A stretch of 64,000 nucleotides of DNA from Methylobacterium thuringiense (GTDB lineage Bacteria > Pseudomonadota > Alphaproteobacteria > Rhizobiales > Beijerinckiaceae), in NCBI RefSeq assembly GCF_022179645.1, contig NZ_BPRA01000001.1, forward strand, positions 248,001-312,000. The letters are read 5' to 3'. Positions 27,296-39,225 of the stretch are shown piece by piece. The position numbers were made by a program, and so were the translations under genes. Position 1 is the first letter of the stretch. Each line of letters opens with the position of its first letter. The notes under the pieces were generated by a model, which worked only from the letters and a program-made list of their open reading frames with translations, was not told where the DNA came from and ran no database searches.

Positions 27296-27386
27296 GTGTG
27301 TCAGATCGCCTTCATGTCTATGACGGGGCCTCCGGAAGTTCCAGACTGGAGCCCAATCCAACTCATGGCGCACAATTAGGCTGTTG

Positions 27387-30089
27387 ATGTCCGACCGCGC
27401 AACGCAGGCCGACATCGGCGACGCGACGCTCGCCGCAGACGTCGCGCGCTGGTCGACCGATCCCGTTATCGCCCCCGTCTTCGCGACACGCGAGGGAATC
27501 GTTGTCGTCCTCGACGCGCTTAGCGAACACGTGATCCACGCGACCGATAGCGCTGCTGGCCTGCGGACTGCGATCACAGACGAGGCGGGTGGCCTCGGGC
27601 AGCGTCTCGCCGAGCAGATCCGATCCGCGAGTCCGTCGGAGCGCGGTGTGCGCTTGGTCAGGATCCGCTTCGATACGCGTGGTATCGCGCGGCCCACCGC
27701 CTGCCTGCTCGGGCGGGCAAGAAGCGGCACCGACGAGACCGTACTCCTGCTCGCGCCCACCGAGCCTCTGCCTGCGCTGCGCCGACCCGGAATCCGCCCG
27801 CAGGTCGATCCGATACGCGAGCCGGTCTCGGAGCCGATCACCGACGCGCCTCCGGTCTCGGGCGGCCGGTTCACTTGGCGCAGCGACGAGGCCGGGCTTC
27901 TCACACAGGTCACCGGCATCGCGACCGATCTCGCCACTCACCTCGTCGGACGGTCGTGGGAGGCGCTCTCCGAGAGCGATGCGGGGCCAAGCCTCGGCGC
28001 GGCGCTCGGTGCGCGGCGGACGTTCCGAGCCCTACCGCTTCGTCTCCGGCCGCCGGGAGCTGATCGGGTGATCGCCATCGACCTGTCCGGTGCGCCCTCG
28101 GGCCGTCCGGCGCAGCCTTTCGCTGGCTTTTCGGGCTTCGGCGTGGTTCGCGAGATACGGGCGCTCGACCGACAGACCGTAGTCGAGCCGGCCGCGCCGG
28201 CAGACATGCTAGCCGACGTGCAAACCACCGCGGCGTCGGAGCGCATGGCTATAGCCGTCGACTCGGTCCTGCCAGCGGAAGCCGGCGATCGGGGCGAGGC
28301 ATTGGCAGCCTTCGTCGAAACTTCGGAGCAGCACGCCTCCCCACACGAATCCGCGCCGGAGCCGGCCGATACACCGGACGCAACCCTCGATGTCGCCGAC
28401 GTGGCCGTCACGACCGGCAATCACGCGGACGCGCCTGGGCCGGACTCCGGAGACGTTACGGAACCGACCACGGGCGCCGACCTCTCGACGAACGAGCATG
28501 CGGCGTTCCGCGAGATCGCACGCGCCCTCGGGGCCCGCTTCGCCGGGGACGATGCGCCGCTACCCTCCGACTCCATCCCAGATCCCGAGCGCCGTGGCGC
28601 GGTGATGGCATTCCCGGTGAGTGCGGCGCGCAACACGAGCGCGGCGATCGAAGCGGCGATCGTGTCCGCCCTGGACCGCCTGCCCGCAGGGGTTCTCGTC
28701 CACCGCGACGCCGAGACCCTCTATGTCAACCGCCGCTTCCTCGAATTGACCGACTATCCGGATCGCGCGGCGTTGGATGCGGCGGACACCCTCACGCACC
28801 TGCTCGGTCGGCTCCCGGCGCCGGACGATGGTGTCGCACCCGATGCGCCGGTGTCGCTGACCACTGGTGGGGGCGCCCTGCTCGCCGTCATCGTCGAGCG
28901 CTCCAGGGTCGATTGGGACGGCGGACCGGCCGAACTGCTTCTGGTCCGCGCGGCCGCCCAGGCCGATCAGGCGCGCGAGCAGATCGCGCGCGCCCTCGCC
29001 GAGGCGCGCGACAACACTCGCGAGCGCGATGCCCAGGACCTTCTCGACCATATCGCGGAAGGTGTCGCGACACTCGACGAGAGCGGCCGGATCCTGACCC
29101 TGAACGGCAGCGCCACGGCGATCCTGGCGAGCGATGCCCGGGAGGTCGTCGGAGGCGCGCTCGCCGACCTGTTTGCGCCCTGCAGTCAGCCCACCGTCGC
29201 GACCGGCCTGCGCGAGGCACGGGAGCGCGGCGCCAGCGAGCCGTGCGAGGCCACTCCGCGCACGGGTACCGCACCATTGCGGATGCGGATCGTGCAGCTC
29301 TCCGCGGCGAACAGCGCGCGGTTCTGCGTCACGCTACGCGAGCGGGACGCGGAACCGCTTCCTGTCCCGCGCCGCGTCGAACCCGAAAACGGACGCCGAG
29401 CCGATTTCCTCTCCCAGGTCCGCCATGAAATTCGTACGCCGCTGACCGAAATGCTGGCGCATGCCGACGCGGCCCTCGCTGAAGAGCACGGGCCGCTCGG
29501 GAGCGAACGCTACCGCGAGGATCTGCGCGAGATCCATAAGTCGGCAGAGCACCTGCTCGGCGTCGTCGACGACCTCGTCGATATCGCCCGGATCGAGGCC
29601 GGCCGCGGCGAGCTCACCTTCACCGACATCGCGCTGAATGAGGTCGTGTCGGGCTGCATCGCGCTGATGCAGCCGCAGGCTGCACGCGACCGGATCGTGG
29701 TCCGCACCAGCCTGTCGCCGGACCTCAGGCCTCTCGTCGCCGACGAGCGCTCCATGCGTCAGGCGACCCTGAACGTCATCGCCAACGCGATCCGGCTCAC
29801 GGAGGCCGGCGGTCAGGTCATCGTCTCGACGACGACCGCCGAGCGCGGGGAGATCGCTTTCCGGGTGCGCGATACCGGCGTCGGCATGACGCCTGAGGAG
29901 ATCGAGCGCGCGCTCGCTCCCTTCAGCCGCAGCGAAGTGGCGGGCGGGCGCAACGGCACGGGACTGGGGCTGACGCTGACGAAGGCGCTCGTCGAGGCCA
30001 ATCGCGGCCGCTTCCTGATCACCAGCCGCAAGAACGAGGGCACCCTCGTCGAAATGCTGTTTCCGCCGCCGCAGGCCCTGAGCGCCTGA
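27387..30089 (+). CDS. PdhS-like PAS sensor histidine kinase
   Basis: 900 residues, no transmembrane segment. The N-terminal 500 residues include low-complexity acidic stretches; a PAS-like region follows (LPAGVLVHRDAETLYVNRRFLELTDYP, about 430-460) and a second (IAEGVATLDESGRILTLNGSA, about 555). The C-terminal kinase core has phosphoacceptor His680 in RHEIRTPL, an N-box NVIANAIRLTEAGGQ, and G-boxes DTGVGM and GTGLGLTLTK. The block after the His (GPLGSERYREDLREIHKSAEHLL..DLVDIARIEAG) and LNEVVSGCIALMQPQAARDRI is characteristic of PdhS/PleC/DivJ-like cell-cycle kinases, which control DivK. RHEIRTPL in place of SHEIRTPL is unusual. The start is at ATG 27387, immediately preceded by an in-frame TTG. 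A CtrA-type site lies upstream. Confidence 0.85.
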   Translation: MSDRATQADIGDATLAADVARWSTDPVIAPVFATREGIVVVLDALSEHVIHATDSAAGLRTAITDEAGGLGQRLAEQIRSASPSERGVRLVRIRFDTRGIARPTACLLGRARSGTDETVLLLAPTEPLPALRRPGIRPQVDPIREPVSEPITDAPPVSGGRFTWRSDEAGLLTQVTGIATDLATHLVGRSWEALSESDAGPSLGAALGARRTFRALPLRLRPPGADRVIAIDLSGAPSGRPAQPFAGFSGFGVVREIRALDRQTVVEPAAPADMLADVQTTAASERMAIAVDSVLPAEAGDRGEALAAFVETSEQHASPHESAPEPADTPDATLDVADVAVTTGNHADAPGPDSGDVTEPTTGADLSTNEHAAFREIARALGARFAGDDAPLPSDSIPDPERRGAVMAFPVSAARNTSAAIEAAIVSALDRLPAGVLVHRDAETLYVNRRFLELTDYPDRAALDAADTLTHLLGRLPAPDDGVAPDAPVSLTTGGGALLAVIVERSRVDWDGGPAELLLVRAAAQADQAREQIARALAEARDNTRERDAQDLLDHIAEGVATLDESGRILTLNGSATAILASDAREVVGGALADLFAPCSQPTVATGLREARERGASEPCEATPRTGTAPLRMRIVQLSAANSARFCVTLRERDAEPLPVPRRVEPENGRRADFLSQVRHEIRTPLTEMLAHADAALAEEHGPLGSERYREDLREIHKSAEHLLGVVDDLVDIARIEAGRGELTFTDIALNEVVSGCIALMQPQAARDRIVVRTSLSPDLRPLVADERSMRQATLNVIANAIRLTEAGGQVIVSTTTAERGEIAFRVRDTGVGMTPEEIERALAPFSRSEVAGGRNGTGLGLTLTKALVEANRGRFLITSRKNEGTLVEMLFPPPQALSA

Positions 30090-30290
30090 GACCGCTCGAG
30101 ACGATCCCGATCGTCGGGACGACCGGGATGGCGCAGTAGGCATTTCTCGGATGGGCGGCAAAAGTCGTACTTAATTCTACATTCTTGGTGCTTGCCGCGC
30201 CGTTTCGGCGATGCAACTACATACAGGTTGGAAGCCCCGGCTGCGCGGACCGTCGCGATACGATCGGGCACCTCACAGGGAAGAACCGGC

Positions 30291-32240
<1,950 letters not shown>

Positions 32241-32402
32241 AGTTCTGGATTGTCGATGGATTAAACTCGACGTGCGCCCGGGGCGGGCGTACGACTTTCG
32301 CGTCAATGACGGCGCGGAACGCCGATAACCGCCCGTCACAGCACAACAAAATACCGACCACCGGCACGCAGTGCGTCGACCGGGCAGGCGGGAGGGAATT
32401 TC

Positions 32403-32774
32403 ATGAGCACAGTACAGACGGCGGGACGCGCCGCACCACCCGGAGCCGATGCTCTGGCGACAGTCGAGCTTCCCGATGCCCGATTGGATCGGGTCTCGAG
32501 CAACCCGATCTTTCAGACCCTGGTCCGTGAGCGTACACGCTTCGGACTGATCCTGACCTTCGCGATGCTGGTCGTCTATTACGGCTTCATCGGACTCATC
32601 GCGTTCGACAAGCCGCTGCTCGCCACCAAGGTCGCCGGCACAGCGTCTCTCGGTCTGCTGCTCGGCGTCGGTGTCATCGTCTTCGCGTTCGTTCTGACGG
32701 GTATCTACGTGGTGCGCGCCAACACGCGCTTCGACTCCCTGGCTGCCGATCTGACCCGGAGCCTCGCCCGATGA
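32403..32774 (+). CDS. yjcH: DUF485 membrane protein
   Basis: 123 residues with two hydrophobic spans ([20 protein letters not shown] and [24 protein letters not shown]), typical of the DUF485 partner encoded before acetate symporters (YjcH in E. coli). The N-terminal 40 residues ([20 protein letters not shown]) are polar. Its stop overlaps the actP ATG by four bases (32771-32774), so it is co-translated with actP. The function is not known; a role in transporter assembly is presumed. Confidence 0.88.
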   Translation: MSTVQTAGRAAPPGADALATVELPDARLDRVSSNPIFQTLVRERTRFGLILTFAMLVVYYGFIGLIAFDKPLLATKVAGTASLGLLLGVGVIVFAFVLTGIYVVRANTRFDSLAADLTRSLAR

Positions 32775-34471
32775 GCCGTTCGCATACCCTCGGCGGGCTC
32801 GCCGCCATCGGCGTTCTCGGCATCGCCGCGACGGCGGCCTATGCCGCCGGACCCGATCTCGGCAACGTCACGAAATCGGCCACGAACTGGCCGGCGATCG
32901 GCATGTTCGCCTTCTTCGTGCTGTTCACCCTCGGTATCACCTACAAGGCCGCAAAGGGGACGAAGTCGGCCTCCGACTTCTACGCCGCCGGCGGCGGCAT
33001 CTCGGCCGGCACCAACTCCCTGGCGATCGCGGGCGACTACATGTCCGCCGCGTCGTTCCTCGGCATTTCCGGTCTCGTCTATACGTCGGGGTTCGACGGG
33101 CTGATCTACTCCACCGGCTTCCTTGTCGGATGGCCGATCGTGCTGTTCCTGATCGCAGAGCGGCTGCGCAACCTCGGCAAGTTCACCTTCGCCGACGTCG
33201 CATCCTTCCGGCTCGATCAGACCTCGATCCGCATCATCTCGGCAACCGGCACGCTCGTCGTCGTGGCCTTCTACCTGATTGCCCAGATGGTCGGCGCGGG
33301 CAAATTGATCCAGCTCCTGTTCGGGCTGCCCTACCTCTACGCGGTGGTGATCGTCGGTGCTCTGATGATCATCTACGTCGCCTTCGGCGGCATGAAGGCG
33401 ACGACCTGGGTGCAGGTGATCAAGGCCTGCCTGCTGCTCGGCGGTGCGACGTTCATGGCCGGCGCCGTGCTGTACCTGTACGATTTCAGTCTTGAGAAGC
33501 TCTTCGCCGCATCGGTCCAAACTCACCCGAAGGGCGATGCGATCATGGGACCGGGCGCCCTCGTCACCAATCCGATCGACTCGATCTCGCTCGGCGTCGG
33601 CCTGATGTTCGGTACGGCCGGCCTGCCGCATATCCTGATGCGGTTCTTCACGGTTTCGGACGCGCAAGCCGCGCGCAAGTCGGTGTTCTACGCCACCGGC
33701 CTGATCGGCTACTTCTACATCCTCACCTTCATCATCGGCTTCGGCGGCATCGCGCTTCTGATGTCGGACGCGAGCTACTTCAAGCTCGGGGCGGACGGCA
33801 CGACCTACGACAAGCTCAAGGACATGGTCGGCGGCACCAACATGGTCGCCGTCAATCTCGCCAACGCCGTCGGTGGCCCATACTTCCTCGGCTTCATCTC
33901 GGCGGTGGCCTTCGCGACCATCCTCGCGGTTGTGGCGGGGCTGACCCTGGCCGGCGCCTCTGCGGTGAGCCACGATCTCTACGCCATGGTCATCGCTCGC
34001 GGGCGCACGACCGAGGCGGCCGAGGTCCGGCTGTCCAAGATCGCGGCGGTCGGGATCGGCATCGTGGCGATCGTCCTCGGCTACATCTTCGAGAACCAGA
34101 ACGTCGCCTTCATGGTCGGGCTCGCCTTCTCGGTGGCGGCAAGCTGCAACTTCCCCGTCCTGCTGATGTCGATTCTCTGGCGCGACACGACGACCTGGGG
34201 GGCTCTGCTTGGCGGTCTCGTCGGGCTGGTCGCTGCGGTGACGATGGTGGTGTTGTCGGACGCGGTCTGGGTGAAGACCTTCGGCCATCCTGTAGCACTG
34301 TTCCCCTATGCCAATCCGGCGCTGTTCTCGATGCCGCTGGCCTTCCTGACGATCTACGTCGTGTCGAAGCTCGACAACACGAAGCGCGCCCAACGCGAGC
34401 GGGCCGCCTTCGAAGCGCAGTTCGTACGCTCGGAGACGGGAATCGGTGCGAGCGGCGCACACGCTCATTGA
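32771..34471 (+). CDS. actP: Cation/acetate symporter
   Basis: Sodium:solute symporter (SSS) family acetate permease. 566 residues with a cleavable-looking N-terminus ([27 protein letters not shown]) then about 13 membrane spans. SSS signatures: [50 protein letters not shown] and [22 protein letters not shown]. The C-terminus is a His/Ala tail (GASGAHAH). Closes the acs-DUF485-actP unit, with a strong terminator about 30 bases later. Confidence 0.95.
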   Translation: MSRSHTLGGLAAIGVLGIAATAAYAAGPDLGNVTKSATNWPAIGMFAFFVLFTLGITYKAAKGTKSASDFYAAGGGISAGTNSLAIAGDYMSAASFLGISGLVYTSGFDGLIYSTGFLVGWPIVLFLIAERLRNLGKFTFADVASFRLDQTSIRIISATGTLVVVAFYLIAQMVGAGKLIQLLFGLPYLYAVVIVGALMIIYVAFGGMKATTWVQVIKACLLLGGATFMAGAVLYLYDFSLEKLFAASVQTHPKGDAIMGPGALVTNPIDSISLGVGLMFGTAGLPHILMRFFTVSDAQAARKSVFYATGLIGYFYILTFIIGFGGIALLMSDASYFKLGADGTTYDKLKDMVGGTNMVAVNLANAVGGPYFLGFISAVAFATILAVVAGLTLAGASAVSHDLYAMVIARGRTTEAAEVRLSKIAAVGIGIVAIVLGYIFENQNVAFMVGLAFSVAASCNFPVLLMSILWRDTTTWGALLGGLVGLVAAVTMVVLSDAVWVKTFGHPVALFPYANPALFSMPLAFLTIYVVSKLDNTKRAQRERAAFEAQFVRSETGIGASGAHAH

Positions 34472-34500
34472 ACGATGAAGATTCGACTGGCGACATCCAA

Positions 34501-34528
34501 GAGGCGCAGCGAAAGCTGCGCCTCTTTT
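34501..34528 (+). terminator. Rho-independent terminator after actP
   Basis: A perfect 10-bp stem GAGGCGCAGC (34501-34510) / GCTGCGCCTC (34515-34524) with a GAAA loop and a TTTT tail. Confidence 0.9.
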
Positions 34529-34730
34529 CGTCGTGAAGCCGTGTCCGAGCGGGGCGTAGGCATCCGATCGAATGCCCCCGACCCAGGGGTCCGATCAGCA
34601 CGGCGGAGACAATGCCGTGCGTCTTCATGCTTCACTTGAAAGGGGACTTGGCGACGACTGAAAACGGTAGCCGAGCTCGCGCGGACTGTTTCCAGCGCCT
34701 GCAGAAACTACGATGGCTATGCCGGTTGGA

Positions 34731-35615
34731 TTATCGGAGCAGGCTCTTGAGACGAGAAATCTCATCTTTCGTCTCATACAGGAACCTGAAAATCGTCTGC
34801 TCCAAGCATTCGTTTCGATCGTGGTCTACGAACATTTGAAAAGCACGCGTGGCGTATGGAGCATCGATCGGATGATCGGCTAGACCTTTCAGTCTTTTGA
34901 TAAAAAACTCCGATTGTGATTTGCAGAAATAGTGATTGATCTGCATGTGTCCATAGACAGGCGAAGCGGTAACCTGCTCCCGCGGGGTGGCAAATTCACT
35001 ATTGTCCGAAAGTGCGACGTTATTTGATTTCATATAATGATTATGGACGAAGATCGACTCAGCGGCGTTGGGCCTGAATATGGATTTCACATTGTTGTTT
35101 GCCGAAAAATCAGGTCCGCTCGCACGATGAAAGCGCTCCATGCACAATTGGCCGTTCGGCTCACGGTGACCCGCGGAGCCGAAAATACGCCAATTGCATA
35201 AGACCGCATCTCTATTTCGAAACGAATCGGCCAAGATCGATGCGACATTATTGGAGGTAAGTGGGACAACGAACTCGTCTGCGTCGATCGTCGCCAGCCA
35301 TTCGGTTTCGTGGCCGAAATACGCCAGAGTATGATGATAGGCGCTGACTTGTGGATTATCGGGACTTGACGACCGCGGCCAATCGATGACGCAACAGATG
35401 CCTTTGGCCGTTAGCGGACCGAGTAGATCGGAAAGTCGATCGTTGCTGTCGTTATCGTAGATATAAAAGAAGTCGAATCCGACGACCCGATGATAGGCGA
35501 TCCATTCCAGAATGTAGGCCACCTCATTCTTTGCGATGAGGCAGGCTGAGAGAAAAAACTCTCTCTGTCTAGGGTTTCGGCTTCGATTCCAGCGTTGTGA
35601 CTGCGCTCGAAACAT
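34731..35615 (-). CDS. Glycosyltransferase-like protein (GT2/GT92-type), low GC
   Basis: 294 residues of the 'Glyco_tranf_2_4' kind. The N-terminus ([26 protein letters not shown]) and the segment [16 protein letters not shown], then [14 protein letters not shown] with the DXD-type metal motif (DAD), are typical. A conserved HNHYMKSNN and [12 protein letters not shown] region follows. The DNA is conspicuously richer in A and T than the rest of the window, and codon choice is different (many ATA, TTA, AAA), which suggests recent transfer. The gene is flanked by actP and purH with no other carbohydrate gene. The acceptor is unknown; capsule or surface glycan modification is likely. Confidence 0.8.
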   Translation of the reverse strand: MFRAQSQRWNRSRNPRQREFFLSACLIAKNEVAYILEWIAYHRVVGFDFFYIYDNDSNDRLSDLLGPLTAKGICCVIDWPRSSSPDNPQVSAYHHTLAYFGHETEWLATIDADEFVVPLTSNNVASILADSFRNRDAVLCNWRIFGSAGHREPNGQLCMERFHRASGPDFSANNNVKSIFRPNAAESIFVHNHYMKSNNVALSDNSEFATPREQVTASPVYGHMQINHYFCKSQSEFFIKRLKGLADHPIDAPYATRAFQMFVDHDRNECLEQTIFRFLYETKDEISRLKSLLR

Positions 35616-35646
35616 CGCAAGCCTTGTCGTGTAGGGTGTTCGACGA

Positions 35647-37245
35647 TCAGTGCCGGAAGTGGCGGATGCCAGTGAAGACCATCGCCAGCCCGGCCTCGTC
35701 GGCGGCGCGGATCACCTCGTCGTCGCGCATCGATCCGCCAGGCTGGATCACGCCCGTCGCGCCGGCTTCGGCTGCCGCGAGCAGGCCGTCAGCGAACGGG
35801 AAGAACGCGTCCGAGGCGACGACCGAACCCTTCGCGAGGCTTGCATCCAAACCGAGGCGCTCCGCGGCTTCGGCTGCCTTTCGCGCGGCGGTGATCGAGG
35901 AATCGACGCGTGACATCTGGCCGGCGCCGATGCCGACCGTCGCACCGTTTCTGGCATAGACGATGGCGTTCGATTTCACGTGCTTGGCCACCCGATACGC
36001 GAAACGCATGTCGGCGAGTTCGGCCGGTGTCGGCTGCCGCCGGGTCACGACCCGCAGGTCCATATCGTCGACGCTGTGGTTGTCTCGCCCCTGCACGAGC
36101 AGCCCGCCCGCCAGGGTACGCACCGTCTCGCCCGCAGCCCGCGGATCGGGGAGGGCGCCGGCCAGCAGCAGCCGCAGGTTCTTCTTGGCGCCGACGATCG
36201 CCATAGCCTCCTCAGAGGCATCCGGCGCGATGATGACCTCCGTGAAGATCTCGACGATTTTTCTGGCGGCATCGGCGTCGAGCGTACGATTGAGCGCGAC
36301 GATGCCGCCGAAGGCCGAGGTCGGATCGCAGGCGAGGGCGCGCTCGTAAGCTTCGATCAGGCTCGATGCCTCGGCGACGCCGCAGGGGTTGGCGTGCTTG
36401 ATGATTGCGACCGCGGACGTGCGCGCGGCGTCGAACTCGGCGACGCATTCATAGGCGGCGTCGGTGTCGTTGAGATTGTTGTAGGAGAGCGCCTTGCCTT
36501 GGACCTGTCGTGCCGTGGCAACACCAGGGCGGGCTATGCCGGGCGAGCGGTAGAAGGCCGCCGCCTGGTGCGGGTTCTCGCCGTAGCGGAGGCTCTGACC
36601 GAGGCTGCCGCCGAAGGCACGGAAGGCCGGTGCCGCGTCGGCGTCGATCTCGCCAGCGAACCAGTTGGCGATCGCCGCGTCGTACGTGGCGGTCCGCGAA
36701 AACGCCTTTTGAGCGAGCCGGCGGCGCGTGGCGGCACCGATACCTCCGTCATGCGTCTTGAGCTCGCCAAGGATGGCGGCATAGTCGGCGACGTCGACCA
36801 CGACCGTCACGTCGGCGTGATTCTTGGCAGCAGCACGGATCATGGCGGGACCGCCGACGTCGATGTTCTCGACACAGTCGTCGAATGGGCGGCCGGCCGC
36901 CAGCGTCGCCTCGAACGGATAGAGGTTGACCACCAGCAGGTCGATCGCCTGCAGGCCGTGCGCGGCGAGCGCCGCCTGATGCTCGGGATTGTCGCGGATG
37001 GCGAGCAGCCCGCCATGCACGGCGGGATGAAGCGTCTTGACCCGCCCGTCCATCATCTCGGGAAAGCGGGTCAGTTCCGACACTTCGGTCACCGGCAGCC
37101 CGGCCTCGGTCAGCGCCTTGTGCGTTCCGCCGGTGGAGACGAGGGCGATGCCGCGCTTGGACAGGGCGCGGGCGAATTCGATCAGCCCGGTCTTGTCGGA
37201 GACAGAGAGGAGGGCGCGGGTGACGGGAGTGGTGTCGCGCGGCAT
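35647..37245 (-). CDS. purH: Bifunctional AICAR formyltransferase / IMP cyclohydrolase
   Basis: Last two steps of IMP synthesis. 532 residues. N-terminal IMP cyclohydrolase (MGS-like) domain: [45 protein letters not shown]-terminal AICAR transformylase: [21 protein letters not shown] and [11 protein letters not shown] (catalytic Lys-His), and [18 protein letters not shown]. Downstream on its strand is the low-GC transferase. Confidence 0.97.
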   Translation of the reverse strand: MPRDTTPVTRALLSVSDKTGLIEFARALSKRGIALVSTGGTHKALTEAGLPVTEVSELTRFPEMMDGRVKTLHPAVHGGLLAIRDNPEHQAALAAHGLQAIDLLVVNLYPFEATLAAGRPFDDCVENIDVGGPAMIRAAAKNHADVTVVVDVADYAAILGELKTHDGGIGAATRRRLAQKAFSRTATYDAAIANWFAGEIDADAAPAFRAFGGSLGQSLRYGENPHQAAAFYRSPGIARPGVATARQVQGKALSYNNLNDTDAAYECVAEFDAARTSAVAIIKHANPCGVAEASSLIEAYERALACDPTSAFGGIVALNRTLDADAARKIVEIFTEVIIAPDASEEAMAIVGAKKNLRLLLAGALPDPRAAGETVRTLAGGLLVQGRDNHSVDDMDLRVVTRRQPTPAELADMRFAYRVAKHVKSNAIVYARNGATVGIGAGQMSRVDSSITAARKAAEAAERLGLDASLAKGSVVASDAFFPFADGLLAAAEAGATGVIQPGGSMRDDEVIRAADEAGLAMVFTGIRHFRH

Positions 37246-37342
37246 CAGGCGTGGCGTCCGGTCGTCGGCAGATCAGGGATGCCCGCGACTAGCACGGAAC
37301 CCGCCGGCCGAGCCAGCAGGACCACACGAATGTCCGGAATCG

Positions 37343-39079
37343 TCAGGCGGACCGTGGCTCCGGCGCGATGCTGGCGTGCGTGAACTGCCAGCGGACCCTG
37401 GCGCCCTCGGTGACCGTCAGGTGCAGGACGATCTGCGACGTTCGGCGCGCTCCCGCGACGCCTGCGAAGAACACGCTGTCCTCGATCGCCAGATCGGCAC
37501 CCTGAGATGAGAAGTGCCAGATGCCTCCGAGCGGCGTGGTCAATACGATCCGGCCGTCGTCCTCTCCCCGCGCGCTGACCGTGGGGTGCAGATGGAAGCG
37601 GATGGCGACCTCGCGCGGACGTCCCTTCGTACGACCTTCGCGCAGGAAGGCGTCTTCGCCGTCGAGGCGGTTGCCGTCGAGGGAAAGGTCCCAGCGACGC
37701 TCGTGGATCACGCCGAACGGGTGCTGGTAGCCATCGTTGCGCCCGGCGAGGATGGAGCGGTCCGGCTCGTTGCGACGCTCGATCGTCACCAGGCCGGGCC
37801 CGCGCAGCACGATCGGCCCCCAGCGCTTCAACAGCCAGCGGGCGATGACCCGCCGCCCCCACCAGCCGTCCTCGCCCGTCAGGAATCGGCACGACGACGT
37901 ATCGGCGACGCAGGCCGTTGAGTGGGCGGCGGTACTGCGCGAGACGCGCCGTTGCTCGCCGCCGCTGGCCGGCGCCCCGCAATTGACGACGAGCCGCTGC
38001 AGGCCGCTCGACATTTCGAAGGACAGGCAGCCGGCGCCCGCGAGCTTCGAGTACGAATGCCGCGGCGGACCGCCCACATCGGCGACGAGCACCAGCCTGC
38101 CGCCTTCCAGCCGCTCGTAGCCGGAGAACGGTGCGTGCCGCTGCGTCTCGACCATGGCGCCGTCGTAGATCAGCAGCGTGGTGAGGTGGTCGGCCTCCGT
38201 GGTGCCCATGCCGTTGAAGTGGCTGAGCGAGGCATCGCCCTGCCGCATCAGACGCAGCATCGGCAGCATCCGGTCGATTGCTCGCAGCAGCGCCTCGGGC
38301 GGCTCGAGGCTGCGGCTGAGGAAGCTCTGGCGGAGCGGCAGCAAGTCGAGCAGCAATTCCACCGCGAAGCGCGCGTTGCGGCTGCGATGGCCGCCATCGG
38401 GCAGGATCTGGCGGTCGAGTTCCCGCGACAGTACGCGCGTCGCGCGCCGCAGGATCGGCTGCAGCCCGTCGCAGCAGAGCCCGGCATAGCAGAGCGCCAC
38501 AGAGGCAAGCAGCCGCGAGGGCCGCTCCGTACCGCGCCGCAACGCGCGCTCCAGATCGCGGGCGCCACGTCCGATCGCCTTGAGGAAAGCCTGGTAGAAG
38601 GCGTGATCCGCCCCCTCCAGCACCAACGGAGACTGGCACAGGAACGCGATCAGCCGCCGGGCCGCGATCGGTACCGGACGGGCCAGCGCCGGGTCGCCGC
38701 GGTTGGCGAGGAAGTCGGAGACGAAGGCGCGGGCGCTGGCGCGGGCGAGCGCCGTGTCGGCGGCGCGCAGGTGCCGGAGCCAGCCGAAGCCGTAGAGCAC
38801 CTCGGCCCATTCCGGCGAGGGCGGGTCGTAGTCGAAGGGCGAGCGGCCGCTGACCGAGAGCGAACGTCCGGCGAAGACGAACAGCCCGGAATAGATGTCG
38901 TCGGCAAAAGTGGCGTCGCTGGTGCGCAGGTCGTGCGGCGCGATCACCAGCGCCGTCACCCGCGCGCGCGCCAGCAGGTCCGGCGGGGCGGTGACGCGTG
39001 CGAACGCACTACGCACCGAGCGCACCGCCTCGCGCACGGCGAGCCGATACAACACCCAGCGCTCATGGCCGCGCGCCAC
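37343..39079 (-). CDS. Heparinase II/III family protein
   Basis: 578 residues, a two-domain polysaccharide lyase-like protein: an N-terminal all-alpha toroid-like part (helical repeats about 30-330, with FGWLRHLRAADTALAR, GGHRSRNARFAVELLLDLLPLRQ) and a C-terminal beta-sandwich. Family blocks LSHFNGMGTTEADHLT, APFSGYERLEGGRLVLVADVGGPP and DGYQHPFGVIHERRWDLS resemble the bacterial heparinase II/III family found widely in Rhizobiales, which lacks demonstrated substrates here. No signal peptide is clear at the start. It is next to purH and rsmB on the same strand, an order seen in relatives. Confidence 0.8.
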   Translation of the reverse strand: MARGHERWVLYRLAVREAVRSVRSAFARVTAPPDLLARARVTALVIAPHDLRTSDATFADDIYSGLFVFAGRSLSVSGRSPFDYDPPSPEWAEVLYGFGWLRHLRAADTALARASARAFVSDFLANRGDPALARPVPIAARRLIAFLCQSPLVLEGADHAFYQAFLKAIGRGARDLERALRRGTERPSRLLASVALCYAGLCCDGLQPILRRATRVLSRELDRQILPDGGHRSRNARFAVELLLDLLPLRQSFLSRSLEPPEALLRAIDRMLPMLRLMRQGDASLSHFNGMGTTEADHLTTLLIYDGAMVETQRHAPFSGYERLEGGRLVLVADVGGPPRHSYSKLAGAGCLSFEMSSGLQRLVVNCGAPASGGEQRRVSRSTAAHSTACVADTSSCRFLTGEDGWWGRRVIARWLLKRWGPIVLRGPGLVTIERRNEPDRSILAGRNDGYQHPFGVIHERRWDLSLDGNRLDGEDAFLREGRTKGRPREVAIRFHLHPTVSARGEDDGRIVLTTPLGGIWHFSSQGADLAIEDSVFFAGVAGARRTSQIVLHLTVTEGARVRWQFTHASIAPEPRSA

Positions 39080-39225
39080 GTCGTACCCTCTCGTTGGTGT
39101 GTCCGGACTATCCCGACGGGACGGCGGCGGATGGACCCGCGGTCCATCGGTCAGATTAGCGGTCGCCTCTTAACCGTCCGCTAACGCTGTGTCGCGCGGC
39201 GGGATGGCCACAGCGACGACGGCGA

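Noticed and set aside
32705-34468. 587-residue minus-strand open frame across actP
   Set aside because: Antisense of actP, with long acidic/Arg runs and no recognisable motif; a high-GC third-position artefact.
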